Source: Apiotrichum sp. Y4204 | Lineage: Eukaryota; Basidiomycota; Tremellomycetes; Trichosporonales; Trichosporonaceae | Assembly: GCA_025531455.1 (NCBI GenBank) | Contig: JAMYHL010000018.1 | Coordinates: 124,001-188,000 of the forward strand | DNA: 64,000 nt | Direction: 5' to 3' | In this document: one piece after another, positions 22,560 through 35,718 of the stretch | Layout: the number at the start of each line of letters is the position of its first letter | Numbering within the stretch: the first letter of the stretch is position 1 | Program-made: the position numbers and the translations under genes | The notes under the pieces: generated by a model | Seen by the model: only the letters and a program-made list of their open reading frames with translations | What the model was told of the DNA's origin: nothing | Database searches by the model: none

Positions 22560-25500
22560 CTATGTCTGGGCGGTCTTTTGCAGGATAGTGATCCTGTCGC
22601 CGAGTGAGAGGGCAATACCCTGCGTCTTCGATCGGATACGAACGTGGCCCTGAATCGAGCCGTCTTCCGTCTTCTCGATCGAGAGGTTGGCAAGAGCGTC
22701 TTCACCAAACAAGGACCGTGCACACAGGTTGGCCGAAAGGAAACCACAGTCGCCCGAAAGCGCGGCGTCGGGTGTGAGGCACGCCATGTTGGTCGACTTC
22801 ATGATGTGGTCGAGGTAGACACGGAGGTCGCTAAAGATCAGCACCGGCGCATTCTCGTTCTTACTCACCTAATGGACGTGTTGACGTTGACCTTGTTCTC
22901 CCATTCAAACTCTGTCCACATGCTGCGGAACTGTGCTTCGTTGCAGTACGCGGGTTTGATGTAGTCCATAATGTCAACGTGAACATCGTTGAGCACAATG
23001 TTGACGCTTGCGTCCGATGCACCCTGCTTATCGTACACAATGTTGCCGAAGATGACACCTGTCTCGGTTGACGACACCTTGATGGTGGCCTTGATGCTGT
23101 GGAAACCATGCGGGCCAAGAGTGTATGGTGCGGGGCGCTCCACAAGCTTGAGGTCTCCGAGCGTAGCGAACTCGATTGTCAGGTTTTGCAGTGTTTCCGG
23201 CGTTTGATTGACGATTAGAACATCAAGCATGATGTCAAACTGTTGAATGTTGACAACCGCCTCGGCATACACGGGGTCCGAGAAACCAGTGAGCTGGACT
23301 ATCCTCGAAAGCTTGGAAACAAAGTCGTCCTTGACCTCAGCGGCACCGGTTGCACGAACAACATCCTGGTCGAGATCATCGTCATCACCACCGGCGTTCT
23401 TCCGCGACAGTTGGCTGAAGCTGATGAGGTCGTCAACCTGGATCGCCGACTTCTTGGACTCCAACTCCTTCTTCGCAGAGGCCTTCGCCTCCTCCGCACG
23501 CAGCATCTTGGCGTACGCGGCCTGGGTGTCATGCAGGAACACCTCCTGCACGGTCTTGGAGTTCTGCAGCTGAGCCAAAGACTCCACACAGTTGAGAATG
23601 CGCTCCTGCGAGTCCTCGTCGATGGGGGCCGTGACGAACTTAGACTGGCCCACACGGACGATTGAAGTCATCATAAGAATCGCCTCAGCCCGAAGCTGGT
23701 TGAACGCCTGCTCGTCCGACTTGATTTCCGAGTAACGCAACACGAGTTTCGTGAGAGTCGTAGCGAGGACGGTAGCAGTGAAGTAATCACCACCCAGAAT
23801 AAGAGCGCGAAGCGGGGGTTTGGCGGCCGAGCGGACCTGCTCGAGACGGGCCGCGGCGGCGTTCGACGTGTAGACAGTCTCGGTGGCATACGTGCCGTCG
23901 GCCAGGACACGAGTCGTGGTAATAGCCTTGGGTGCATCCGACTCCTGTTGAACCCCCTCAGCCTCATCCGCAGCTTCGGCCTCATCCAGGAGCCGCTGCT
24001 CCGAGGCAAGGATGGGGACTTCGCCAATGACCTTGCGAAGCTCGAAAATGGCACGCTTGATATCAGCGGTACCGTTGCAGTACTCTCCGACAATCCACAT
24101 CGCACCGCGGAAAACCTTGCCCGACTTGATTTCACCAAAGGTCTGGATGAGCTTCTCGGTGATGGCAGGGCGGAGGTCGGGGAATTTCTCAACCACTTCG
24201 CGAACGAAAGAGATGACGTCGACCGCTGAAGGGTTGTTTGAGTCGCCGAGGAAGTCCATCAGAACGTAGACGACATTCGCTGCCACTTCGGAGAACTTGA
24301 TGGCACACGAGTGGATGCTCTGGATAAGAAGCTGTCGGTACTCGATGTTCTTGTCAAAGTCGGTACCCAGAGTGGACTGAAGCTGCTTCTTGAGGAAAAG
24401 AACGACGTCCTCAACGTTGCGGCTTGACACCATTTGGAGCGCAATTCCAACAGCTTTGCGCTTGACTTCCATATCAGGACTGTTGAGGACCTTGAGGATG
24501 TCTGCGGCCATGAAGTCAAGCACATGCTCGTGCTTCTGGCGGAGGTGATCAAATCGGTCGAGGACGATGAGCTTGACATTGTTGTCGGACTCCTTGACGA
24601 TGAGTTCGGCAAAGGCCTGAGCCGCAGCCTTGATCGCAGCAGGGTTTTGCGTGAGAGTGGTGAGAGTGGTCGCAGCCTCGTACTTGACGGCGTGACTGGG
24701 CGAGTTGAGGAGCTCGAAGATGCAACGAATCCACTTGGCTTTGTGACCACTCTCACTGCGCGCGTCCTTTCGAATAAGCTCAATAACGGCCATCTGCATC
24801 AGTTCGTCCATGGTCGAAAGCTGGTCGGCCACGCTCAGAAGGTAACGGACAGCAGTGGGCTGGGAAATGTTGGAGAGAGCAACAAACGCGTTGCGTTTGC
24901 AGGTCGAATCAGACTCGGCCGCGAGGAAGGTGTCGAGGAGCTCTGGGGCATCCGGAATAAGGTGTTCGTGATCCTGGTAGATGGTGTAGACAGTGAAGAC
25001 GGCGTTCTTGCGAACAAACGAGTGACGATGCTCAAGACATGACCGGACCGATGGAACGAGAGGCTCCAGGAGCTCGGCCTCGCGCACTTTCTGAAGGAAA
25101 CGGAGCGTTGCGCCACGAATGTACTCGTTTGGATGTTGCAGATCGTTACGGATAGCATTGCACACCAAGATCATCTCCTGCTTCAGCTTGCCAGAGTCGT
25201 CAAGCTTGGGGCAGATTCTGCGATGTTAACTGACCCGTGTCATACGGTGGACGGAGTGATACTTACTCCCAGTAGAAGTGAAGCAGCTTCTTGATCTGCT
25301 TGTTACGCGACGGCAAGACATATTGAATAATCGGCATAAGCAGCGATGGCTAGATGTTAGCCAGCGTTCATAGATATCAGTCTTATAGCGAGACGCCGGA
25401 CTGAAATGAGACAGTCTGCGATTCAACACGGCGCCCGGTCTTGACTCACATGACTCTGGCCGTTTAACGTGCCCACGATGATGCGACGCATCGTCTCCAG

Positions 25501-25608
25501 CTTGACCTCATCCGAGCCCTTCTGAAGAGCGTTCCGGAGATCCTGCGAGGACGGCGCGTCGAGGAGATCATCGTGGATGATGGTGTAGCACGTCGCCGAG
25601 GGGTCCAT
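22560..25608 (-). CDS. SEC26: Coatomer (COPI) subunit beta
   Basis: CDS complement(join(22560..22830,22869..25217,25267..25349,25450..25608)), 953 aa, the usual length for beta-COP. The N-terminus has the adaptin-like solenoid: YTIIHDD, then [29 protein letters not shown], and [25 protein letters not shown]. Middle and C-terminal beta-COP signatures follow: [11 protein letters not shown] linker, appendage region with [14 protein letters not shown], and [16 protein letters not shown] with [11 protein letters not shown] at the end. The 38-nt last intron falls in front of [11 protein letters not shown]. Known role: core subunit of the coat for retrograde Golgi-to-ER vesicles. Essential in yeasts. 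It diverges from ATP21. Confidence 0.96.
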
Positions 25609-26590
25609 GGCAGGCGGCTGTTTTACGTGTCGTGGCGTAACGTAACTAGGGCAAGCAGCGAGGAAGAAGAGAGCGGAGGGAGTAGGGAAGTCTCTCTTGC
25701 CTGGGCGACGTCGGCGACAGGTTCTGCTGTTCTAGTTGACAAGGGCGAGAGTGTTTGGCAGATGTTGCTAGTGACGATGATGATAACCTGTGGCTCTCAA
25801 GTTCGAGTGCCAGCGTGTGCTGTCGTCGATGGACACGCTTGCAGTGGTCCTGAATCGTGATGAGCTGGAGCGCGTCACACAATATCAGGCTTGGATGCAC
25901 AACCAGACAAGCGACGGATTCAAAATGCCACGTGGTTAAGCCACACCGTAATTCGCCGATAATTCCGCATAACGAGCACACCAGGCGTGAAGCTCGGATT
26001 AACTTGGGGGAGACCTGAAGCTTGCAGCCTGGAGGCCATCGAAGGTGAGTTTTAATGGCAAGATGGTGGTTATTAGCCAAGGAACTAACGTCTCTAATAT
26101 CGGCTAGTTTTCGACCTCAATATCATGCTACTTTGACAAGAATTTACAAATAGATATTAGAAAACATGATTAGGCACTCGTGTTTGATCAGCAGCGCTGT
26201 TACAACGTGGGCACCAGCCTGGTTGTAGTTGCAGTTGTTGTGTTGGGGTCTGGTGGGGCAGCACTGGGTACTGGCAGGGGGGGGCCGGAGAGCGGTCTTT
26301 TTGTAGAACCAGCGCCATCTCCGATCCGAGCCGTCAAGCAAGGGGCAATCTTGTTCCCTGGCTCGGCCGTCAAAGCCAGTGCCAAAGCCACAGAGCCAGA
26401 GCCAGCTGGCCAACCGGCAACTGGCCAACTGGAAAAGACCTTGCACTCGGCGCCGTCGTTCAGTCGCTCGACCACACCATCCATCGTCTGGCCATCATCA
26501 TCTTTCATTCCGGCGAGAACCGGTTCCTTTTTCCCGTTACCCCCTCTTTCCCCTCCTCTCCTCTCTTTCCTTCCCCTCTATCCTTTCAAA
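25609..26590. promoter_or_regulatory. Divergent promoter region SEC26 / ATP21
   Basis: 982 bp between two divergent start codons. It includes short repeats of CTGGCCAA and a run of eight G at 26277-26284, and a C/T-rich stretch at about 26520-26588 just before the ATP21 ATG. No separate gene recognised. Confidence 0.5.
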
Positions 26591-27405
26591 ATGTCCACTC
26601 AGACTGTGAGTGACCTGGTACCGGGTTGTTGCCCATCACCTTTCTTGCCCTCGGCTAACTCGAATACAGGTTGTGCGCTACTCTGCGCTCTTCGCCGGTA
26701 TCGTTTACGGCTTCTCCCACCGGCGCACTCTCCAGCGCGACGCTGATGAGCACGCGGTACGTTTAACAGCAAGGACAACCGTGGGGTTGGTTGGGGCGCG
26801 CCGGTGACATCGTTCACCTCCTGCCATGCCACACTTGTCTACTGGCGTTCATCTATCATCTGGTGCTGACCAAGATCCTCATCTCTATGCGTACTCCACC
26901 GTATCTCGCGCACCACATCGAATGGACGATGACCTCGATTCTCGCACTGTCTATGTTATCTCGCGATATACATCTTGCGATCCACATCTTTCCCGCGCAA
27001 TAACAACCTCTCATTGTTCAACAACCACATGTCAACGACAGATTGAGCACGCCAACGCTCGCCGGGCGCAGCTTATTAAGGAGGCCAGGGAAGCCTACGC
27101 CGCCAAGCAGAAGGCCGCGAAGTCGACCTCGGGCAGTGAGTATCGTGTATTGGGGAGGAACTCGAAGACAAGGAGGGTCACGGTCACACAAACAAATGAC
27201 GCGCTGTTGATCGCGCGATGCGTCCTCACGTTCTCTGGCACTTCACCTCCATCCTTTCATGGCCTAGTTGAAGCTGAGCGGCGGGATAGTTCACTCATGT
27301 CCAAATTTCTACGTCCAATACTAACACAACGCAGTCGTCACCGACCCCGAGGACCCCAAGTTCGACCTCGAGAAGCTCATCCAGTCTTGGGAGGCCAAGG
27401 CATAA
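26591..27405 (+). CDS. ATP21: Mitochondrial ATP synthase subunit e
   Basis: CDS join(26591..26605,26670..26756,27042..27135,27335..27405), 88 aa. Exon 1 encodes only MSTQT. VVRYSALFAGIVYGFSHRRTL contains the membrane helix with the GIVYG form of the GxxxG dimerisation motif of subunit e (Tim11/Atp21). A charged helical tail follows (ARRAQLIKEAREAYAAKQK), ending DPKFDLEKLIQSWEAKA. The protein sits in the inner mitochondrial membrane and supports ATP synthase dimers and cristae shape. Two introns (285 and 199 nt) are long relative to the tiny exons, so introns outweigh coding sequence in this gene. Confidence 0.88.
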
Positions 27406-27940
27406 GCAATCTGATAATTAGAACACCATCGCACCAGCTAGGGACATGCAATGGCTCTATAGGAGACGAGATGTTGATGTGGGCATCCTTGTATGTGCTT
27501 AGACGTGCATATCAAGTGTGGAGAAGCACTCGACGAAGGTTGTCGCGGTGTGATGTTGCAAGCGAGGCTATGAGGGCAGCGGGGAGCGGAATCAGAATTG
27601 GCCGTGGTTGCAATGAGCCAGTGGACAAGGGAGCCAGGTTCGGTGGGTGGTGGATGATGATGCGCGCGCTCTCACATGTTGGGTGACTGCTCTTGGACAG
27701 GACAAACGCGTCTTTCCACACGCTTGGTCCCTCACATTTGCATGTCGCAACTTGGAACAAACAACCCATCTTCACACCATCCTCATTCTTCTTCCTAATT
27801 GCAATCATCCCATTTCCTTCGTCATCCGTATTGGCTCAACCCGCGCGGTCCTGTTCGCATCAGCACTTCCGCACTCCGGCTCACCCTCACTGTACCCTTC
27901 CTTCTTCCAAGTTCACCCTTCATCGCCCTCTGCTCACAGG
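27406..27940. other. Intergenic region ATP21-HAT2
   Basis: 535 bp between tandem plus-strand genes; the last 150 bp are C/T-rich and probably the promoter/leader of the WD40 gene. Nothing else seen. Confidence 0.5.
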
Positions 27941-29542
<1,602 letters not shown>

Positions 29543-29712
29543 ACGATATTGGAAGCAATGCAGCAATAGTGTAGTTAGGGTACAGTGGGTCCCTTTATGC
29601 ATATATACAGATATATAAGTTATGGTTAGGAATACACTAGGGAAGTTGGTTGAGTTGCTGTGTGAGAGTCCAGAAGGGGGTTGAATGGCGAGAACAGAGG
29701 TCGATGGGCCAT

Positions 29713-30918
29713 TTACCGAGCGGTGATTTCCACCACGTCACTGAGAACTGGAACAGGCTCGATAAGCTCAAGACGAGCAGTGGCACCTGTTGCTCTCCGC
29801 TCACGCTCATTCGCCCGCTCACGCTCAGTTTCCCGCAGCGTTGCAAGAGTCAGAGGCAAAGTCAACATAGGCCAGTTGGGGAGATTGCTCAATCCTCCGC
29901 CAGTAGCGATGACCTCCTCCCACACCGGATTAATGTCGAAAAGGTCGATAAATTGCTGGTCGACCGCGCGTGATTTCGGGGCTGAGAAACGGCGGTATCT
30001 GAACATCATTAGATTTCAGTCTCGCGGGAACCCAGTGACGGGTACTGCAGGCCCCTAAAGCGCTATGTAGCGCAGACGCGTCGTGTTTACGATTCCAGGC
30101 CAACAAGTAGCCCGACACTCACTCGTCAAAAATTGATGTTAGGCTCCAGCTTTGCAGTCTCCGGATACACCCAATGAGGCACCCTGTACGATGCTGTTGT
30201 TAGCAACTCTCCCGTGCACGAGACTCACCTTGCCTTTGTTGCAGTGTATGAGGACCGGATGGTTCCTTCGGTCCAGGATTGCCACGAGGGCAGAACAGAT
30301 GACATCTTCGGGGATGTTATCGAACGGCTCCTTGTTTCCGGGGATGCCGAATTGCTTGGCGTTAGCATCACAGGAAACCAATACAACACTCACCATGAAC
30401 TGGATGTCCTGATCCTGGCACCACTCCAGGTTCGCCTCTGGGTAGTCTTCGAGTACCAGTGTGAGGACCGTTTTGAGCTTGAGAGTCTCGAGGAACTTGA
30501 AGTTGCGCTTTTTCGGGAACCCACATCGATACACGCCTTGAGTTACGGCGGCAAAGTTCTCTGGCGGAACCAGATCCTCCTCGACGCTCGGAGCTGCCGG
30601 GGGAGGTAGGTAAAGGGCATTGGGGGGTGGTTGGGGTGCACTTGGTGATGTGATCGCTGTGGCAACAGATCCACTACCGTTGGCGCTTCCCGTGTTGATG
30701 GTTCCACTCGTCACGCTCGATATAACGCTCGGTATTCCACTGGATTGTCCGCTGTTGAGACTGCTCGGCCCAGTTCCTCCAGACAGCGCGTTGGACGTTA
30801 AGGCCTGTGGAGACAAGGCAGCGAGTGCCTGTGCTTGACGGGCGGCCAGCACCTTGCCGAGGAAAGGTGGCACGGGGGTCACTGGGCTCGACGAAGATGC
30901 AGACGGGTCGGTGTCCAT
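29713..30918 (-). CDS. SIW14: Siw14-type tyrosine/inositol pyrophosphate phosphatase
   Basis: CDS complement(join(29713..29998,30123..30193,30229..30354,30394..30918)), 335 aa. The first 115 residues are Ser/Ala/Pro-rich. The catalytic domain starts at VPPENFAAVTQGVYRCGFP and shows LKTVLTLVLEDYPE, IPEDVICSALVAILDRRNHPVL and the P-loop HCNKGKHRTGCLIG: nucleophile Cys213, Arg219, the Siw14 HCxxGxxRT form. EYRRFSAPKSRAVDQQFIDLFD is the conserved C-terminal helix. Siw14 enzymes remove the 5-beta phosphate of inositol pyrophosphates and affect stress signalling and endocytosis. A 35-nt intron (30194-30228) splits the P-loop between Lys217 and His218; the acceptor was chosen because it restores HRTG. 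It shares a 587-bp divergent promoter with ERG8. Confidence 0.92.
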
Positions 30919-31505
30919 CGTTGGCCGGAACGGAGTGGTTGGGATGTGAGAGGAATTAGGAAGTCTGAGTGTTCATCTAGCACGTTCGTGACAACATATG
31001 GCCAGATGACTCGTATGCACCGGCGCCCAGCATCTACTGTGGCAGTGGCCGCCAGCCGTAGTTGGGAAAATGGGGATCGTTTGGGGGCCCCACAAAATAC
31101 ATGCAGGCTTCACGTGGAGATTGGATAATCCTGCCGATCCTGCCGATCATAGCCGATCTAGAACTGTATGGTGTGGTCTGTTGCGGCCGTTGCGGAAGGC
31201 TGTCATCGTCTCATGGAAATGTCTTGGTCGTGGATCCAGCTTCGGGTGTGCAGCAGAGGCGCGAGCGTCAGTGAACAGCGACAGAGACTACAAGCTAATG
31301 GATGGAAATGTTGAACATGTTTGACGATGAACAAAACGCGCAAAGAACAAGTTTTGTCTCAGATCGTTGTTTTTTGCTCTCTGTAACCCATCCGCATACC
31401 TCGATTGTCACCACTATCTCGTTTTGTCGTTCTTTTTCCCTCGATCACCCCCGACATCGTGTGGCCGTCCTACGTTCTACTCCATTAATCATATTCAACA
31501 ACACG
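30919..31505. promoter_or_regulatory. Divergent promoter SIW14 / ERG8
   Basis: 587 bp between two divergent ATG codons, so both promoters must lie here. The ERG8-proximal 120 bp are pyrimidine-rich. No specific site recognised. Confidence 0.6.
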
Positions 31506-33269
31506 ATGGGTGCAGCGCATAGCGTTGTCTTTGGAGACGACGGGCCGCATACTGTGCACCCAGAAGAGACGATCGTATCGGCGCCTGGCAAAGTGCTCCT
31601 CGCCGGAGGATATCTTGTTCTGGATCGAGAATACACGGGGCTGGTCGTGGCGACATCATCGCGCTTCTTCTGTGCGGTGCGCGATGCCCCCAACTCCGAG
31701 TCTCCCTGGTCTGGACGCATCACTGTGCGCGCTGGTCAGTTCCCCGCGGAGCAGTCGACATGGTGTTACGACGTGAGCGCCATGATGCAAGACGGCATCG
31801 CGCGCGTCGAGCTCTCTCAACCCAATGACAACAAGAACAAGTTTGTCGAAGTCACTCTTCTCAACGTTCTTCGATACGCGGCCGAGCGCATGGGACCGTT
31901 TGCGCTCATCGAGCGAATCGGACATGGCATCGATGTCGTCGTGCTTGCCGACAACGATTTCTACTCTCAGAGGGAACAGGTTCGTACCATGACGCAAGAC
32001 AGGATCGTTTGAGCTGTTGTTGTCCTGCCATTGCTTCCACTGACACCATTGCCTTTGTCATGCACATTGACATTCCTTCGCTCACGATCATTGCACATGC
32101 AGCTCGCCGTCGCCAATCTTCCAGCCCGTCTAGACTCCCTGGCTCAGCTCACTCCCTTCTGCCCCCTTCCTCGTGCCATCGGTGACACGAATAAGACCGG
32201 TCTTGGCTCTTCGGCTTCGTTGGTGACCTCCCTCGTTTCTGGGCTGTTGCTGCACTTTGGTGTAGCGGACTTGGATTCGGCGGCGTCCCGCGACGAGATT
32301 CATGCTCTTGCCCAGGCAGCTCACTGTCTTGCACAGGGCAAGGTTGGCAGTGGATTTGATGTGTCGTCCGCAGTGTTCGGCACCCATGTCTATCGTCGAT
32401 TCTCACCAGCCGCTCTTGAACCGTTGTTCGACGGCAGTGGAGCTAGTGTGTTGAAGGTCATTCGGAGTGACAAGTGGGACACTGAGCAGCGGTCATTCCG
32501 CCTCCCTCGAGGTATGCGCCTGCTGCTTGCCGACGTCGATGCGGGGACGGACACCCCGAGCTTTGTCGGCAAAGTGCTTCAGTGGAGAAAGAACAAGCCG
32601 GAAGAGGGTAAGTTGAAGAGCATGAGTAAAACCTTTCTGACGTGTTAGCGAACGCTCTCTGGGATTCAGTTGACCTCTGCAATCGTGAACTCGAAGCATG
32701 CTTCGCTGCCCTGGTGTCGCATGAGGGAGACCCAGACTACGATTCCGTTATCGTCGCTGCCGCGAAGGCGCCGATTGAAGAGGTGAGCAGGTGATCATTG
32801 ACTCATACTGACTGCAGCTGGCTTCCACCTCGGAGATTGCCAAGTTGCTGAAGCGCACCCGCTTGGCGATCGGAGAGATCCGGGAGGGCATGCGTTCAAT
32901 GTCTACTGCATCCGGCGTGCCCATTGAGCCCCCTGAGCAGACCCGTCTTCTCGACGCTTGTGCCGCTTGCCCTGGTGTCATTGGTGGTGGTGTGCCTGGC
33001 GGTGAGTCCCCAACGGCAGATGGCAGACTATCTTCAACGGGTTTTTTAAAGCCAAGAACTCGTACTGACTGGCAGCGGGAGGTTATGATGCTGTGTGGTT
33101 CCTTGTCGTCGACGTACCCTCTGTGACGAACGCCGTCCAGGGAGTGTGGGACTCGTGGACCGAGATGTCTGTCTGCCCCTTGTCGGCTCGTCAGAGCGAC
33201 GGCGGTCTTCAGCGAGAGTCGCGTCGAACTCCCGGTCTTGCCGCAGCATTAGGCCGCGCATGGGAGTAG
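31506..33269 (+). CDS. ERG8: Phosphomevalonate kinase
   Basis: CDS join(31506..31979,32103..32607,32649..32782,32818..33001,33076..33269), 496 aa. GHMP kinase motifs are present: SAPGKVLLAGGYLVLD near residue 30 and the ATP-binding NKTGLGSSASLVTSL in exon 2; GKVGSGFDVSSAVFG follows, and the C-terminal GxGGYDAVW motif is rebuilt across the last intron (GGVPGAGGYDAVWFLV). The enzyme phosphorylates 5-phosphomevalonate to the diphosphate in the mevalonate pathway that feeds ergosterol and isoprenoids. Intron 1 uses GTTCGT rather than GTNNGT with A at position 3, but the acceptor keeps the frame. The stop is 305 bp from that of the convergent permease. Confidence 0.95.
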
Positions 33270-33574
33270 TCAGTGTACAATTGACTCTAAGATCGTGTCG
33301 GCTCACCATTGATGGTTGAGCACGACATTCCCTACAACGTACGCATCATCATACCCGCAAGTGCATGCATAATGATTTTATTAGTAGTCTAGTAAGTACT
33401 GGATTTGCTGATGGCAAGACCTCCCGCCGGGTATCACAATTGAGCGGTAGAACCTTCGTATGCCCCTCAAGCCCCGTTCAACATCGACACTCTTACAACC
33501 AGATTGCATCCTTTGCAGCTGACGAATCACTAATTTTCGACTAACTCTCCACAGCCCGTACAGTACAATACTCC
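33270..33574. other. Convergent intergenic region ERG8 / permease
   Basis: 305 bp between two stop codons, relatively AT-rich, presumably two overlapping 3' UTRs; nothing else seen. Confidence 0.55.
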
Positions 33575-35560
33575 TTAAGTATGCCAGCGGAAGGCGGGGT
33601 GCCGCCAGTCAAGGTTTTCAATCTGCTTGCCGGATAGACCGGCCAATACTGCGTCGACGTCAACCCGGGCTCGGCGCTTGTTATCGCGCCACAGCCAAAG
33701 CCAAAGGCAGAGAGTAGTGAGAAGCATCGTGCTGGATGTGGCCAGGTTGAGACCATTGCCGATGCTAACAGGTCAGTCTATTGAAGCATAAACAGTACCC
33801 ACTGGAAGTTCGGCCCGTCGAATGGCAAAAAGGACCAGGTCGAGATCAGGCCGCCAATATTGCCACACATGACGATCATGCCGATAGCACTAGACCGTGC
33901 CGTGTCAGTGACAGTGTTGGCTGCGCCGTGCGCGTTACACAGCGGACCGAAGACGAAGGCTCCTGAGGCAATGAGGAACGTTGCGCCGTACCTCACTTGC
34001 GGATTGGTGCTGGCAAGGAACATGATGTAACCGATCATCATAAGCGGCGCACCGAACAAGAAGAGCGGGATGGAGCGCTTAGTTTTCCACGAGATCCAGG
34101 GGATGAGGACCACAAAGCAGGCGCCCACGACATATGGTGGCACCGTGTGCAGCTGCCTCTTGATCACAGTTGCTTTTGGGTAGATTGTCGAGACGATTGT
34201 GGGAAGGAAGAATGCTGACACGTCAGTGGCAGGTGGACAGATTGACCTACCTAGTCCCTGTACAGTGACGTTGTTCAAGAGGAAGATGAATGAAGTAGCG
34301 AGCGTGTTGGGGTTGAAAATACCACGGAGGACCTTCTCCTTGTCGAGCTTGTCGAGGACCTCGGTTGTGCCGACGTGCTCTGATTTGACACGGGCAATAC
34401 ACAGGTCCTTCTCTTCTTGTGTGAGCCAGCGCGCCGTCTCTGGACGGTCGGTGAGCGTGAAGAAGGCGATAATGCCAAGCCCAATGGTTATAATGCCTTC
34501 GACGAGGAAGAGCTGCTGCCATGTGTGAACCTTGCCGATGCCATCCAGCTTAAGGATGCCTGACGCGAGGAGGCCGCCAAAGGCTCCAGCAAGAGGAGCC
34601 ATAACAATGTAGAGACCAAGGCGGAACCCGAGCTCAGTTTTGCGGTACCATCGAGAGAGGGTGTAGCTGATGCCGGGTAGCATGCCCGATTCAAAGACCC
34701 CGAGGAGGAAGCGAACACCGCAGGCATTCTGGAAGTTGGTGACAAAAGCCGTGAGCATGGAGAAGAGCTTTGGGTTGTCAGTCATGATTGTCGGGTTTTC
34801 AGGGTCATTCTGCCTCCAGCGCCCTTGCCAGGGATCCTGAGGAGCCAACAGCCTCTAATTATGGAGAGGGCTTAGAAAGAGGTATGCACCAGAAACGGTA
34901 GCTGTTCGGATAGTGTTGAGTGGGTGCGGGATGGCAAGAGGGGTGGGTGGGGGTTGCAGGGTGGGGGACAGCAAGTGACGGCGGGGCGTGGATGTCGGCC
35001 GTGTGTATCTCCGGAATTCAGGCAACTCACGCCAAAGCCAACGGTCAAGAACGGCAGCCATTTGCCAGGACCAAAGTACTTGCAACCAATGTTACACGGG
35101 ATCTCGAAGACGATATAGCTGATGTAGAACATGGTCAGAAGGACATTGTACTGGTAGCCCTTCAGTCCCAGGTCCTTCTCCATCCCTGCAATACGGGCAT
35201 TGCCGATGTTGGCCCGCTACTGATCAGCCTCTTTCTACTACTCAAAACCCACGTCGATGAAGCAGAACAAGTACATGATTGACACTGTTGGCACGAGGTA
35301 GAAGTCAATCTTGCGCACCAAGCGCTTCTCAGCTTCCGGGTCGAATGTGACAAGGGCGCGTCCTGGCCAGTTAGCAGTCAAGACGTAAACGGTCACGCAC
35401 CATGCTTATCAGTGGCTGCGATGCCGCGTGCGGCAGCGTCGTGCAAGTCGGTATGATTAACCTCCTCTTGCTTTACCGAGTGGGCGTCCTTCTCATCGTA
35501 GGCAAGCTGGTGGATGGCAGGTGGCGGGCCCTGCTCGGCCGCAGATGGATTGACGCTCAT
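33575..35560 (-). CDS. Dal5-like MFS permease (anion:cation symporter family)
   Basis: CDS complement(join(33575..33764,33803..34214,34251..34767,35031..35216,35253..35362,35401..35560)), 524 aa. Twelve-TM MFS transporter of the allantoate/nicotinate/vitamin group: YLFCFIDRANIGNARIAG in TM1 and its loop, NVLLTMFYISYIVFEIP, LLGVFESGMLPG, LSRWYRKTELGFR, TLTDRPETARWLTQEE in the central loop, FFLPTIVSTIYP, and FHIGNGLNLATSS near the last helix. Substrate is probably a small carboxylate or ureide (family knowledge); allantoate itself is not proven. The 36-nt intron at 34215-34250 has no stop and keeps the frame if retained. The intron 34768-35030 is 263 nt. The ATG at 35560 is the first in frame. 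Confidence 0.88.
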
Positions 35561-35718
35561 GTGGTCAAAACAACAAGGTTGGGCGGTGGGTTGGTAAACA
35601 TTTGAGAAGTCCAAAGTCTGGCCCTAAATAGGGCACAGACATCTCACCAATCGTTGAACAGGTGCACAAGCGCCCACCCAGTCTCCCTGCATAGGTTGCA
35701 AGGCAGCATGCACGGTCA

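Noticed and set aside
24434..25042. 202-codon plus-strand frame inside SEC26
   Set aside because: Antisense shadow of the beta-COP coding exon.
26826..27686. 286-codon plus-strand frame overlapping ATP21
   Set aside because: It runs through the ATP21 introns and exons in one frame, has no family resemblance, and its exon parts are better explained by subunit e.
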